In this document: in pieces, positions 1 to 6,921 of the stretch
Layout: each line of letters starts with the position of its first letter
Position numbering within the stretch: the first letter of the stretch is position 1
Position numbers and translations under genes: made by a program
Assembly: GCA_003695215.1 (NCBI GenBank)
Contig: RFIM01000087.1
Coordinates: 1-11,060 of the forward strand
Source: Chloroflexota bacterium
Lineage (GTDB): Bacteria > Chloroflexota > Anaerolineae > Aggregatilineales > UBA2796
DNA: 11,060 nucleotides
Reading direction: 5' to 3'
Notes under the pieces: generated by a model
Database searches by the model: none
Told to the model about the DNA's origin: nothing
The model's input: the letters and a program-made list of their open reading frames with translations, nothing else

Positions 1-1553
1 GCGCGCACAGCCAAATACCAGGCCTCCAAGCGCTCAGCGGCCTCGATCACAGGCCCGATCAAGGCAAGCGCAGGCTCAGGCTTTCCCTGACGGACGTGAA
101 TGTAGGCTTGCACGGCCGCTGCCCACAGGCTCGGGCGCCGCGCGCGAAAGCGCTCAAGCAGCGGCAGCACCTCATCAAACTGCCCGACATTGGTCAGCGT
201 GATGACCGACTCTTCCAGCGCCGCGTCATCGCCAAGCTGTGCCGCGCGCCGCGCCGCTTCTATAGCCAGGCGCTCTAGATTGAGCGCGCGGTACAGGCGA
301 TTGAGCGCCTGCCAACGGTATGGATCGTCATCGCGTAGCACCAGGCCGCGCTCTAAAAAAGCGAGTGCCTGCCAGCGCAGGCTTTCCGCATCCTGATCGG
401 GCAGGCGCGCGCGGCTCTCGCATTGCAGCGCACGGACGTCGTATGCCCAGGCGTGTTCAGCATCGGGCAGGCTCAGTGCCAAGCCTATCTCAAGCGCCTG
501 TTCGCTCTCGCGCAAGAGCGTCTCATCCACAAATGGGAAAGTTGGCCTTGCTGCCAAGCCGAGCAGTGTGTTGGCCAAAAACCAGTGCGCAGGCGCATTC
601 TCGGGCTGCAGCCGACAGGCCGCGCGCAGCAGATCGGCGGCCACTGCGTATTGGTTGAGCCACAGAAAGCGCTTGCCCGCTTCTAAATACGCCTCAGCCG
701 CTTCCGCAGCCCGACCGAGCCGCTCGAGCAGCTCGGCGCGCAAGCGCTGAGCCACGCGCTCAGGATGAGCCGTATCATCGCGCACGCCCAGCGCAAGCGC
801 CAAGTCGGCGGCGCGCAAAGCCGCCTCAGGATCGCTATGGCGCAAGGCGCGCACCGTCTGCAGATACAAATTACCGCTCTGCGGACGCCTGAATTGGCGC
901 AAAGCGGAGAGCACAGCGCCATCTTTGCCCAAAAGGCTCAGCGCATCGGCGTAATGATCGTCGGCGCGCAACCACGCGCCTTCGGACTCTGCCAATAAGC
1001 CCAAGCCGATATGACCGTCAGGCGAGGCCTGCGCCGTAGCGCGCTGATACTGTGCACGCGCGCGCTCAAGATCGCCCGTCACCCGAAAATAATCGCCCAG
1101 CGCCGCCTGCACCAACGGATCGTCAGCCGCTAACTGCTCAGCGCGTTCTAGATATTCACGCGCGCGCTCAGGCGCCTGCTCCAGCAGCGCTCGCGCTTGT
1201 GTGACCAGCTCTGCTACGGCAGGATCGGGCAGCTGCAGCGCAACGCGGAACTGCCTCAAGAAGCCCTGCCACAAGGCTGCTAGCCGACGTTGTGGCATGC
1301 CTGCCAGTTCCAAGGGCACGGCGCATTCCTCGACGATCAAAACCAGGATCGGCACGGCGTGTGCTTGCGCAACGCGCCGCTCGGCACTACAGGCTAGGCT
1401 CTCAGCGTAGCGCGGCGTGAGCAGCGCCAAAAACTGATCGCACTGCCCAATCTGATCGAGCGCGCCACTGTGCAAGGTGTAGCCACTCAGCGCAGCACGC
1501 ACCAACTGCCCATAAAGCGCATCTTCAGGCGCAAAGCTCAGGTAGAGGTTCAC
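1..1553 (-). CDS. TIR-like domain plus TPR-array protein, third gene of the X-CHAT-TIR/TPR cassette (C-terminus outside window)
   Basis: An open frame of 517 codons starts at a GTG at 1553 and continues past the left edge without a stop. The start is chosen because GTG shares GTGA with the stop of the CHAT gene, and because the protein begins directly with the first TIR-like strand (LYLSFAPED, residues 3-11). Residues 39-83 match the TIR pattern of a hydrophobic strand, LTPRY, then S-x-A-C-x-x-E (Ser52, Cys55, Glu58) and a further strand; Glu58 sits where TIR NADases carry their catalytic glutamate. The usual Trp before the Cys is Ala54, and the BB-loop region between the first helix and this strand is short, so catalysis is uncertain. 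From about residue 115 the protein is helical, with TPR-like repeats near 146-179, 179-211, 228-260, 266-319, 391-443 and 444-510, presumably for protein binding. No membrane segment is seen. Inference: sensor, scaffold or effector working with the CHAT protein. Confidence 0.8.
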   Translation of the reverse strand, partial: MNLYLSFAPEDALYGQLVRAALSGYTLHSGALDQIGQCDQFLALLTPRYAESLACSAERRVAQAHAVPILVLIVEECAVPLELAGMPQRRLAALWQGFLRQFRVALQLPDPAVAELVTQARALLEQAPERAREYLERAEQLAADDPLVQAALGDYFRVTGDLERARAQYQRATAQASPDGHIGLGLLAESEGAWLRADDHYADALSLLGKDGAVLSALRQFRRPQSGNLYLQTVRALRHSDPEAALRAADLALALGVRDDTAHPERVAQRLRAELLERLGRAAEAAEAYLEAGKRFLWLNQYAVAADLLRAACRLQPENAPAHWFLANTLLGLAARPTFPFVDETLLRESEQALEIGLALSLPDAEHAWAYDVRALQCESRARLPDQDAESLRWQALAFLERGLVLRDDDPYRWQALNRLYRALNLERLAIEAARRAAQLGDDAALEESVITLTNVGQFDEVLPLLERFRARRPSLWAAAVQAYIHVRQGKPEPALALIGPVIEAAERLEAWYLAVR

Positions 1554-2911
1554 ACGCCGCGCTCCTTGACCACGTTGATCATCGCCTCAAGCACGTCCAA
1601 GTATTCAGGCGCGCCATCTCGGTTGAATTGGACGCGGAATTCGCGCCGCAAGTATATCAGCCATTGCTCTGAGCTGAGCCTTTCTAGATTTTCGATCAGG
1701 CGCAGAACGTACTCGCGCACGGCTTGTCGCCGTTCTGGATCGGCGATGCGATCCAGGTACAGGCGTGCGCCGATCAACAGCTCCTCAGGCATCAGCACAA
1801 GCGCCTGCGCCTGATCCGTCGGACGCACAGCGCCGCGCTCAGCAGGCTGTAACAAGCCGTCTGTGCTGTGCAGATAGAGCATTGGCGTGCCGAAGGTGCG
1901 CACGCGGTGCTGCCGCATGCTCATGAGCGCCTGCCTGCCCAGCTGCACAGCCTGATCCAGCGGCTCGCCGCGCACTAAGGCTTCATAAAAGACGCGGCTG
2001 AAGTCGATGGCTGCCATATTGGTGATCGGATACTGCATTGCTACCACTGCCTGCACGCCTTTTTGCACCAAGCGCGGCGCCAAGCCGCCGAAGCTCTCGC
2101 GCAGATCGGCGCGCCCGCCTTCGCATAAATGCAAAAAGACCAAGCGCGGCAATGCGCCTGAGAGACTCAGCCACTCGGTGAAATCGCTATCGCTGCACCA
2201 GTCAGCCATGCCGTCAGGCCTGAGCAGCGCAATCTGACCAATGCCTGAGTCAGCGTTGAAATGCCCGTGACCGATGAAGTGCAGCACATGCGGCTTGAAG
2301 GCCTGCATCCGCTCTGTGAAAGCGCTGGCCGTGGCCTCGCCCAGCACTTCCACTTGCACAGGGTAGGCTTCCGCAAGCCGCTGAATGGACTCGATCACGC
2401 GCGGCTCCAGCACAGGATCGAGATCGCTAGGCTTAGAGACAGCGACCAGCAAACGTAGCGTGCCTTGCACGCGCAGGCTCTGGCGCTCGTGGCGCGGCAT
2501 GTAGCGCGAGAGGACGAGATCGACATGGCTGCACATGAAGTAATCGCCGCGTGGATAATGCAGAAATTCCCATGGCAAGCTAGCGAGCTCGGCTGCGCCT
2601 GGCTCGAAGCTCAGCTGCAGGCGCAAGCGCTCGCCATTCGCTTTAGCCATGCTCAGCGACTCCTCGAACAGCCGCTCGATCTCGTCATCGAAGAGCAGCT
2701 GATACAGATGCTGCCCGAAAATGGCGACGTCCTGCGGATCGTTGAACTGATTAGCGCGCATCCAACGCTCGAACAAGCGGATCGTGCGCCGATTCAGGCT
2801 ATGGCGCTCGAAGCCGCGCACTGTGCCGCGCGCTGTCTTGTCATCAGCGCGTCGCCGTGCTTGGATACTGCGTGCGTCGTTTTCAACAGTGATGATCAGC
2901 TCAGCGCTCAT
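1550..2911 (-). CDS. CHAT-domain caspase-like cysteine peptidase
   Basis: This 453-aa protein carries a CHAT domain, the clan CD cysteine peptidase fold related to caspases and separases. The LPWEFLHYP motif (112-120) is typical of the segment before the CHAT core. The catalytic histidine is most likely His215 in HFIGHGHF (211-218). The catalytic cysteine is Cys263 in FLHLCEGG (259-266). The core continues through RLVQKGVQAVVAMQYP (280-295) and FGTPMLYL (340-347). No TPRs are fused to it; they are in the downstream protein. Residues ~370-453 form a charged helical extension of unknown role, possibly an adaptor. The ATG lies 12 bases after the stop of protein X, with no clear Shine-Dalgarno sequence, and its own stop overlaps the next start (GTGA), so translation is probably coupled through the operon. 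Known CHAT proteases cleave partner proteins in immune or death pathways; the substrate here is not known, and protein X or the TIR/TPR protein are candidates. Confidence 0.88.
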   Translation of the reverse strand: MSAELIITVENDARSIQARRRADDKTARGTVRGFERHSLNRRTIRLFERWMRANQFNDPQDVAIFGQHLYQLLFDDEIERLFEESLSMAKANGERLRLQLSFEPGAAELASLPWEFLHYPRGDYFMCSHVDLVLSRYMPRHERQSLRVQGTLRLLVAVSKPSDLDPVLEPRVIESIQRLAEAYPVQVEVLGEATASAFTERMQAFKPHVLHFIGHGHFNADSGIGQIALLRPDGMADWCSDSDFTEWLSLSGALPRLVFLHLCEGGRADLRESFGGLAPRLVQKGVQAVVAMQYPITNMAAIDFSRVFYEALVRGEPLDQAVQLGRQALMSMRQHRVRTFGTPMLYLHSTDGLLQPAERGAVRPTDQAQALVLMPEELLIGARLYLDRIADPERRQAVREYVLRLIENLERLSSEQWLIYLRREFRVQFNRDGAPEYLDVLEAMINVVKERGV

Positions 2912-2923
2912 GCACGGCTGCAG

Positions 2924-3856
2924 TCAAAGCTGCGCTGAGAGATCGTAGAGCTGGGTATCGCGCACTGGCGCGCCTGCTCTCAGAAAATTGGCGAGCCGTT
3001 GCCCTAGGTAGCCGATGATCTCGCCCAGGCCTGCCGCAGCGAAGTTGAATTCCGCGTAAGCTTGCAACGCTGCCGCCACTTGCAACTGGTTGACCGAACG
3101 CGGCACCTGCAGCACCACAGCGAATTGTGGCACGCGCTCGCGGAAAAAGTCCGCGCCGCTGATGCGCCAAAAGACCTTGTGTGTCTTCTCGCCGCTATGC
3201 TCGATCTGAGCGCGCACCAGCCGATAGCTGAACGGCCCAACGCTGAGACTGCTGCTGATGCCAGCACCTGTGCTGAGCGCTGCGCTGCCACCGACGCTCG
3301 GCAAGCGCATCTCGCCCGTCTGCGCTTCAAACTCAAAGTTGCTGCCCAAGCGCACCGTGGCCTCAGCCTGGGCTTGCAGCAGGCTCAAGAACTTCTTATT
3401 GGGCAGGATCAGGGCGCTCACAGGCCGCTGAGCATCTGTGGCATTTGGATTGAACTCGACAGCGCACTCAACGCGCACAAAAGGCATATTCGGGCGCGCA
3501 TAGTAGCCGACGGGCAAATGCAACCAGTAGAAGTTGAAGCGCTCGCTCAGGCGCTTGAACAAGTCAGGCACCGGCAGATTCTGCTCAGCAAAATGCGCCT
3601 CTTCTAACTTAAGGAAGTCCAGCTGACGGCTGAAGAAGGCGCGCTGTTGATTCAGCTCTTCCAGCAGGCGCTGCGCAGGATCGACCAAGTCCATGCTGCG
3701 CCTGGGCTCGCCGATGCTGCGCATTGTGCGCTGTTGGCTCAGCTCGCGCGCCAAGCCGATCACGTTCTCGCGCACCTCTGCCATGAGCGCCTCGCGGCTC
3801 TCGCCGCCGAAATCGAATTCGAAGTTCATCGAGTCTGCCCTGCCCGCATCAGCCAT
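2924..3856 (-). CDS. Protein of unknown function ('protein X'), first gene of the CHAT cassette
   Basis: A 310-aa protein I cannot assign to a family. The frame is open for 85 more codons upstream, but the ATG at 3856 is preferred because GGGAGA lies 7 bases before it; the extension would read through this site. Residues 11-45 are acidic and helical (MNFEFDFGG then a charged helix), 60-105 look like a coiled coil, and 107-150 look like beta structure (FNFYWLHLPVGYY, VRVECAVEFNP). Residues 180-210 are rich in Gly, Ser and Ala with alternating polarity. Then come strand-like VFWRISG and FAVVLQVP, and an Ala-rich helix at 255-296 with aromatic residues. No signal peptide or transmembrane helix is seen from this start; the discarded extension contains a short LLLLMIVM stretch, so a longer form cannot be fully excluded. 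It heads the probable operon with CHAT and TIR/TPR genes. Inference: partner, target or effector of the CHAT peptidase. Confidence 0.8.
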   Translation of the reverse strand: MADAGRADSMNFEFDFGGESREALMAEVRENVIGLARELSQQRTMRSIGEPRRSMDLVDPAQRLLEELNQQRAFFSRQLDFLKLEEAHFAEQNLPVPDLFKRLSERFNFYWLHLPVGYYARPNMPFVRVECAVEFNPNATDAQRPVSALILPNKKFLSLLQAQAEATVRLGSNFEFEAQTGEMRLPSVGGSAALSTGAGISSSLSVGPFSYRLVRAQIEHSGEKTHKVFWRISGADFFRERVPQFAVVLQVPRSVNQLQVAAALQAYAEFNFAAAGLGEIIGYLGQRLANFLRAGAPVRDTQLYDLSAQL

Positions 3857-3863
3857 TGCGCAT

Positions 3864-3869
3864 TCTCCC
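3864..3869 (-). promoter_or_regulatory. Shine-Dalgarno site of protein X
   Basis: GGGAGA on the minus strand, 7 bases before the ATG at 3856. It decides the start of protein X over the longer upstream frame. Confidence 0.6.
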
Positions 3870-3896
3870 AATTGCATAACAATCATCAGCAGCAGT

Positions 3897-3925
3897 AGCG
3901 TACAGCGATTCGGCTGAGAAAGCAA
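3897..3925 (-). promoter_or_regulatory. Possible promoter of the X-CHAT-TIR/TPR operon
   Basis: On the minus strand TTGCTT (3920-3925) is followed after 17 bases by TACGCT (3897-3902), about 40 bases before the chosen ATG. The -10 hexamer keeps TA and the final T but is otherwise weak, so the call rests on spacing and position. A weak promoter would fit a cassette held low or activated by a regulator. Confidence 0.35.
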
Positions 3926-3980
3926 GCCAGAGCGTGCTTGCCCTGCTCCAGTGCCTATCAGGAGGTAAGAATTGCGTTTA

Positions 3981-4010
3981 TTGACCGCTGTCTTCGTTTG
4001 CATGTATGAT
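3981..4010 (+). promoter_or_regulatory. Sigma70-like promoter of the histidine kinase gene
   Basis: TTGACC (3981-3986) and TATGAT (4005-4010) are separated by 18 bases, close to consensus in both hexamers. Transcription would start near 4017, giving a leader of about 35 bases to the ATG at 4052. This leaves no room for a ribosome site ahead of the in-frame TTG at 4022, which supports the ATG as start. Confidence 0.6.
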
Positions 4011-4051
4011 GAATTACAAAATTGCCACATCGCAGCATTCGAGAAGCGCCT

Positions 4052-5896
4052 ATGCCTATGCCAACAGAGCCTGACCTGCTTGCACAACTGCGCGCCCACA
4101 GCCGCGACCAAGCCGCTTTCGCTGAGCTAGTTCGCCTCTTCGAGACTCAGACTGGTTCAGAAACTGCATGTGTGCCGCTGGAAGACTTCCGAAAGCTCTT
4201 GCGCTTGAGCCAAGCCTTGGGCGCGCTCTGGGATTTAGACGCCTTGTGCCGCGAGGCTGTGGCGCAAGGCGCAGCGCAGCTCGGCTTTGAGCGGTTGAGG
4301 CTATACTTGCTCAATCCACAAAAAGCACAACTGATCGGCACCTACAGCATCGATCGGGAAGGCGCCCTCTGCGACGAGCGCGCCTTCGCACAGCCGCTAG
4401 CCCAAGCCACCTGGCATGAAGCCGTCGATAGCGCGCCTGAGCGCGTCCAGGTGTGGGCGCAAACGCCGCTCCACGACCGAGACGAGCCCCTCGGCACAGG
4501 TTGGCGCATCGCCGCTGCGCTCCACAATGGCATAGACACGCTCGGCTACCTGCTGGCCGATAATCCGCTCAGCCAGTGTCCGCCGCGCCCTCAGGAGCAA
4601 GCCCTACTTTCGCTCTACAGCCACTTCTTGGCTCAGCGGATCGCCTTATTGCAAACTAAAGCTGCTTTGCAGCGCCTACAGGCGCTACAGCAGACCTCTG
4701 AACGCCTCGCTGCCATTGGCACATGGGAGCTCGATCTGGAGAAGCAGCAGCCCTACTGGTCAGAGCAAGTCTACCATCTGCACGGCGTGCCTGTCGGTCA
4801 GCAACCTGACCTGGAGAGCGCCATCAACTTCTATCCGCCTGAGGCCCGTCCACGCATTGCGGCTGTCATCCAAAGGGCACAGCAAGAAGGCATCGGCTGG
4901 GATATGGAAGTGCCGTTTGTCAATGCGAAAGGGCAACGGCTGTGGGTGCGCGTGGTCGGCATGGCGCAGCGGGACGCGGACGGGGTGATCAGGCGGCTAT
5001 ATGGCTTCTTCCAAGACTTGACTGTGCAGCGTCAGGCGCAACAGCAGGCGCTCGATCTGGCTATGGAGCGCGAGAAAGTGCGCCTGCTGCGCGATTTCCT
5101 GCGCGACGTCTCGCACGATTTTCGCACGCCCTTCACTGTGCAAAACAACGCCCTTTACTTGATCAACCACTACATCCAAAAGCTAGGCGAGCAGCTGAAG
5201 GCAATAGAACGCTACAGTGCTGGCCGCTTGCCACTACAGGCGCAAGCCACGCTCAACGCCTGCCATGAGCTGCTCAATCAGATCGTGCACCAGAGTGAAA
5301 TCCTGAAGAGCGGCACGCGGCGCGCCGTCAAATTGTTGGATCAGCTCTTGGATATGGCGCGCGCTGAGAATTTGAGCGCCTTAGAGCGCACACCTTGCGA
5401 CCTAAACGCGCTGCTCGCGCAGATCGTCGAGAGCTACGTGCCGTTGATGGCCGACAAAGCGCTCCAGTTAGTGTTCAAGCCTGCGCAGGCCTTGCCACAG
5501 ATCGCTGTGAATGCCGATCTGTTCAGCCGCGCCATTCACAATTTGTTGGATAACGCGATGCAATACACGCCGAGCGGTGGCACGGTCTGTTTGCGCACAG
5601 CGCAGGACGACCAGGGCATCCTGATCGAGATTGAAGACAACGGCGTGGGCATCCCTGCTGAGGACTTGCCACATATCTTCAAGCGCTTCTATCGCGTGGA
5701 TAAGGCGCGCGCCAGCCAGAGCGGCGGTAGCGGGCTAGGGCTGGCGATTGTCAAGCAAGTGATCGAGGCGCATGGCGGCACGGTCAGCGCACAGAGCCAG
5801 GTCGGTAGCGGCGCGCTTTTCAGGCTGCGCTTGCCGCTGCGCGCTCAGGCGAGCGCCAACATCGGCAGTGCATCTAGCGAGAGCGAGTCGCGCTGA
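4052..5896 (+). CDS. Soluble hybrid-sensor histidine kinase (GAF-PAS-HisKA-HATPase)
   Basis: A 614-aa sensor kinase of a two-component system. Residues ~45-200 form a GAF domain and ~215-330 a PAS/PAC domain of the PAS_3 type (GTWELD at 223-228; WVRVVGMAQRDADG near 298-311). A coiled linker leads to the H-box SHDFRTP with the phospho-accepting His355. The ATP-binding domain shows the N-box HNLLDN (496-501), G1 box DNGVGI (529-534), F box and G2 box GSGLGL (559-564). There is no transmembrane segment, so it senses a cytoplasmic or redox-type signal. The dimerisation region is about 20-25 residues longer than usual between H-box and second helix. The ATG at 4052 is chosen because GAGAAG lies 5 bases upstream and the promoter places the transcript start near 4017; TTG at 4022 is the alternative. 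No response regulator gene adjoins it. The last 17 codons, encoding a Ser-rich tail, overlap tsaD on the other strand. Confidence 0.92.
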   Translation: MPMPTEPDLLAQLRAHSRDQAAFAELVRLFETQTGSETACVPLEDFRKLLRLSQALGALWDLDALCREAVAQGAAQLGFERLRLYLLNPQKAQLIGTYSIDREGALCDERAFAQPLAQATWHEAVDSAPERVQVWAQTPLHDRDEPLGTGWRIAAALHNGIDTLGYLLADNPLSQCPPRPQEQALLSLYSHFLAQRIALLQTKAALQRLQALQQTSERLAAIGTWELDLEKQQPYWSEQVYHLHGVPVGQQPDLESAINFYPPEARPRIAAVIQRAQQEGIGWDMEVPFVNAKGQRLWVRVVGMAQRDADGVIRRLYGFFQDLTVQRQAQQQALDLAMEREKVRLLRDFLRDVSHDFRTPFTVQNNALYLINHYIQKLGEQLKAIERYSAGRLPLQAQATLNACHELLNQIVHQSEILKSGTRRAVKLLDQLLDMARAENLSALERTPCDLNALLAQIVESYVPLMADKALQLVFKPAQALPQIAVNADLFSRAIHNLLDNAMQYTPSGGTVCLRTAQDDQGILIEIEDNGVGIPAEDLPHIFKRFYRVDKARASQSGGSGLGLAIVKQVIEAHGGTVSAQSQVGSGALFRLRLPLRAQASANIGSASSESESR

Positions 5897-6909
5897 CCTG
5901 CGCTATAGCGGAAGTAGCCTGCAGCGGCGATCATGGCGGCATTATCAGTGCATAGCGCCAAGGGCGGCGCGTAGACGGGCAGATCAGTGCGTGCGGCCAG
6001 CTGAGCGCGCAGATAAGCGTTGGCGCTGACGCCGCCTGCTAGCCAGATCGCGCTCACAGGATGCGCCTGCGCGGCGCGCAAGGTCGGCTCGATCAACATC
6101 TCAATGGCAGCCGCTTGGAAGCTAGCAGCCACATCGGCGATGTTGACGTCAGGGCGCAGGTTGTCGGCTTTGAGCGCTTCTTCGCCACGGACGCGCCTGC
6201 CATGCGTAGGCTGTGGCTGCACAGCGCGCATCACAGCCGTCTTGATGCCACTGAAACTGAAGGCATATGGTCGTTCGGCGCCGAGATCGGCGCGTGCGAA
6301 GGCGTAGGCGCGTGGATCGCCTTCGCGCGCTGCACGCTCAATGGCAGGCCCGCCCGGATAGCCTAAGCCGAGAAGGCGCGCCACTTTATCGAATGCCTCA
6401 CCCACGGCGTCGTCCAGCGTGCTGCCCAGCAACACGTAAGCGCCATGTCCGCGGACTAGCAGCAGCTCAGTGTGCCCGCCGCTGATCAACAAGCAGAGCG
6501 CAGGGAAGCGCAGCGAATCGGCGTGTTGGCTGAGCCATAGGCTATAGATATGCCCTTCGAGATGGTTGACGCCGATCAGCGGCTTCTCCCAAGCTAGCGC
6601 TAGTCCTTTGGCGAAGTTCACGCCGACTAAGAGCGAGCCTGCCAAACCGGGCCCGTGCGTCACGGCAATGGCGCTGAGCGCCTCAGGGCGCACTTCGGCC
6701 GCCTCAAGTGCCTCGCGCGCCACAGCGTGAATGGTCTCGATGTGCCTGCGCGCCGCCACCTCAGGGAAGACGCCGCCATACTTGCGGTGCATCTCCACTT
6801 GCGAAGCCACGACGTTCGAGCGCAGCCGCAGCCTGCCATCAGCCGTGGCCTCAACCACGGCTGCAGCTGTCTCATCGCAAGAAGTCTCGATGCCGAAAAT
6901 CAGCGTCAT
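5845..6909 (-). CDS. tsaD: tRNA N6-adenosine threonylcarbamoyltransferase TsaD
   Basis: A 354-aa member of the Kae1/TsaD/Qri7 family, which transfers the threonylcarbamoyl group to A37 of ANN-reading tRNAs together with TsaB and TsaE in the cytoplasm. The N-terminal ASKHA motif IFGIETSCDET (4-14) is intact. Metal-binding His116 and His120 lie in NHLEGH, followed by SGGHTEL (143-149), GEAFDKVARLLGLGYPGGP (170-188) and the third metal ligand Asp322 in CTDNAAMI. The length is slightly above the usual ~340, partly through a charged insert around residues 231-252. The ATG lies 12 bases after the stop of the cyclophilin gene and has no convincing Shine-Dalgarno sequence, so coupled translation is likely. 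Its 3' end overlaps the histidine kinase gene by 52 bases on the opposite strand. tsaB and tsaE are not in the window. Confidence 0.97.
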   Translation of the reverse strand: MTLIFGIETSCDETAAAVVEATADGRLRLRSNVVASQVEMHRKYGGVFPEVAARRHIETIHAVAREALEAAEVRPEALSAIAVTHGPGLAGSLLVGVNFAKGLALAWEKPLIGVNHLEGHIYSLWLSQHADSLRFPALCLLISGGHTELLLVRGHGAYVLLGSTLDDAVGEAFDKVARLLGLGYPGGPAIERAAREGDPRAYAFARADLGAERPYAFSFSGIKTAVMRAVQPQPTHGRRVRGEEALKADNLRPDVNIADVAASFQAAAIEMLIEPTLRAAQAHPVSAIWLAGGVSANAYLRAQLAARTDLPVYAPPLALCTDNAAMIAAAGYFRYSAGQRDSLSLDALPMLALA

Positions 6910-6921
6910 AGCGCAAAAGGT

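Noticed and set aside
2465..2938. Plus-strand open frame of 157 codons
   Set aside because: Antisense shadow of the CHAT gene, which has clear motifs on the other strand.
3062..3607. Plus-strand open frame of 181 codons
   Set aside because: Antisense shadow of protein X in GC-rich sequence, with low-complexity Ala/Gln/Arg content.
3857..4111. N-terminal extension of protein X by 85 codons
   Set aside because: It would cover the whole divergent promoter region and read through a good ribosome site ahead of the ATG at 3856.
3961..4140. Consensus GGAGGT on the plus strand at 3961-3966, followed by a TTG at 3972 and a ~55-codon open frame
   Set aside because: The frame has no recognisable protein character, overlaps the kinase start, and the good promoter lies downstream of the site. 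Probably chance.
5881..5960. Search for a terminator between the kinase and tsaD genes
   Set aside because: The genes overlap, and no hairpin followed by a T run is present.
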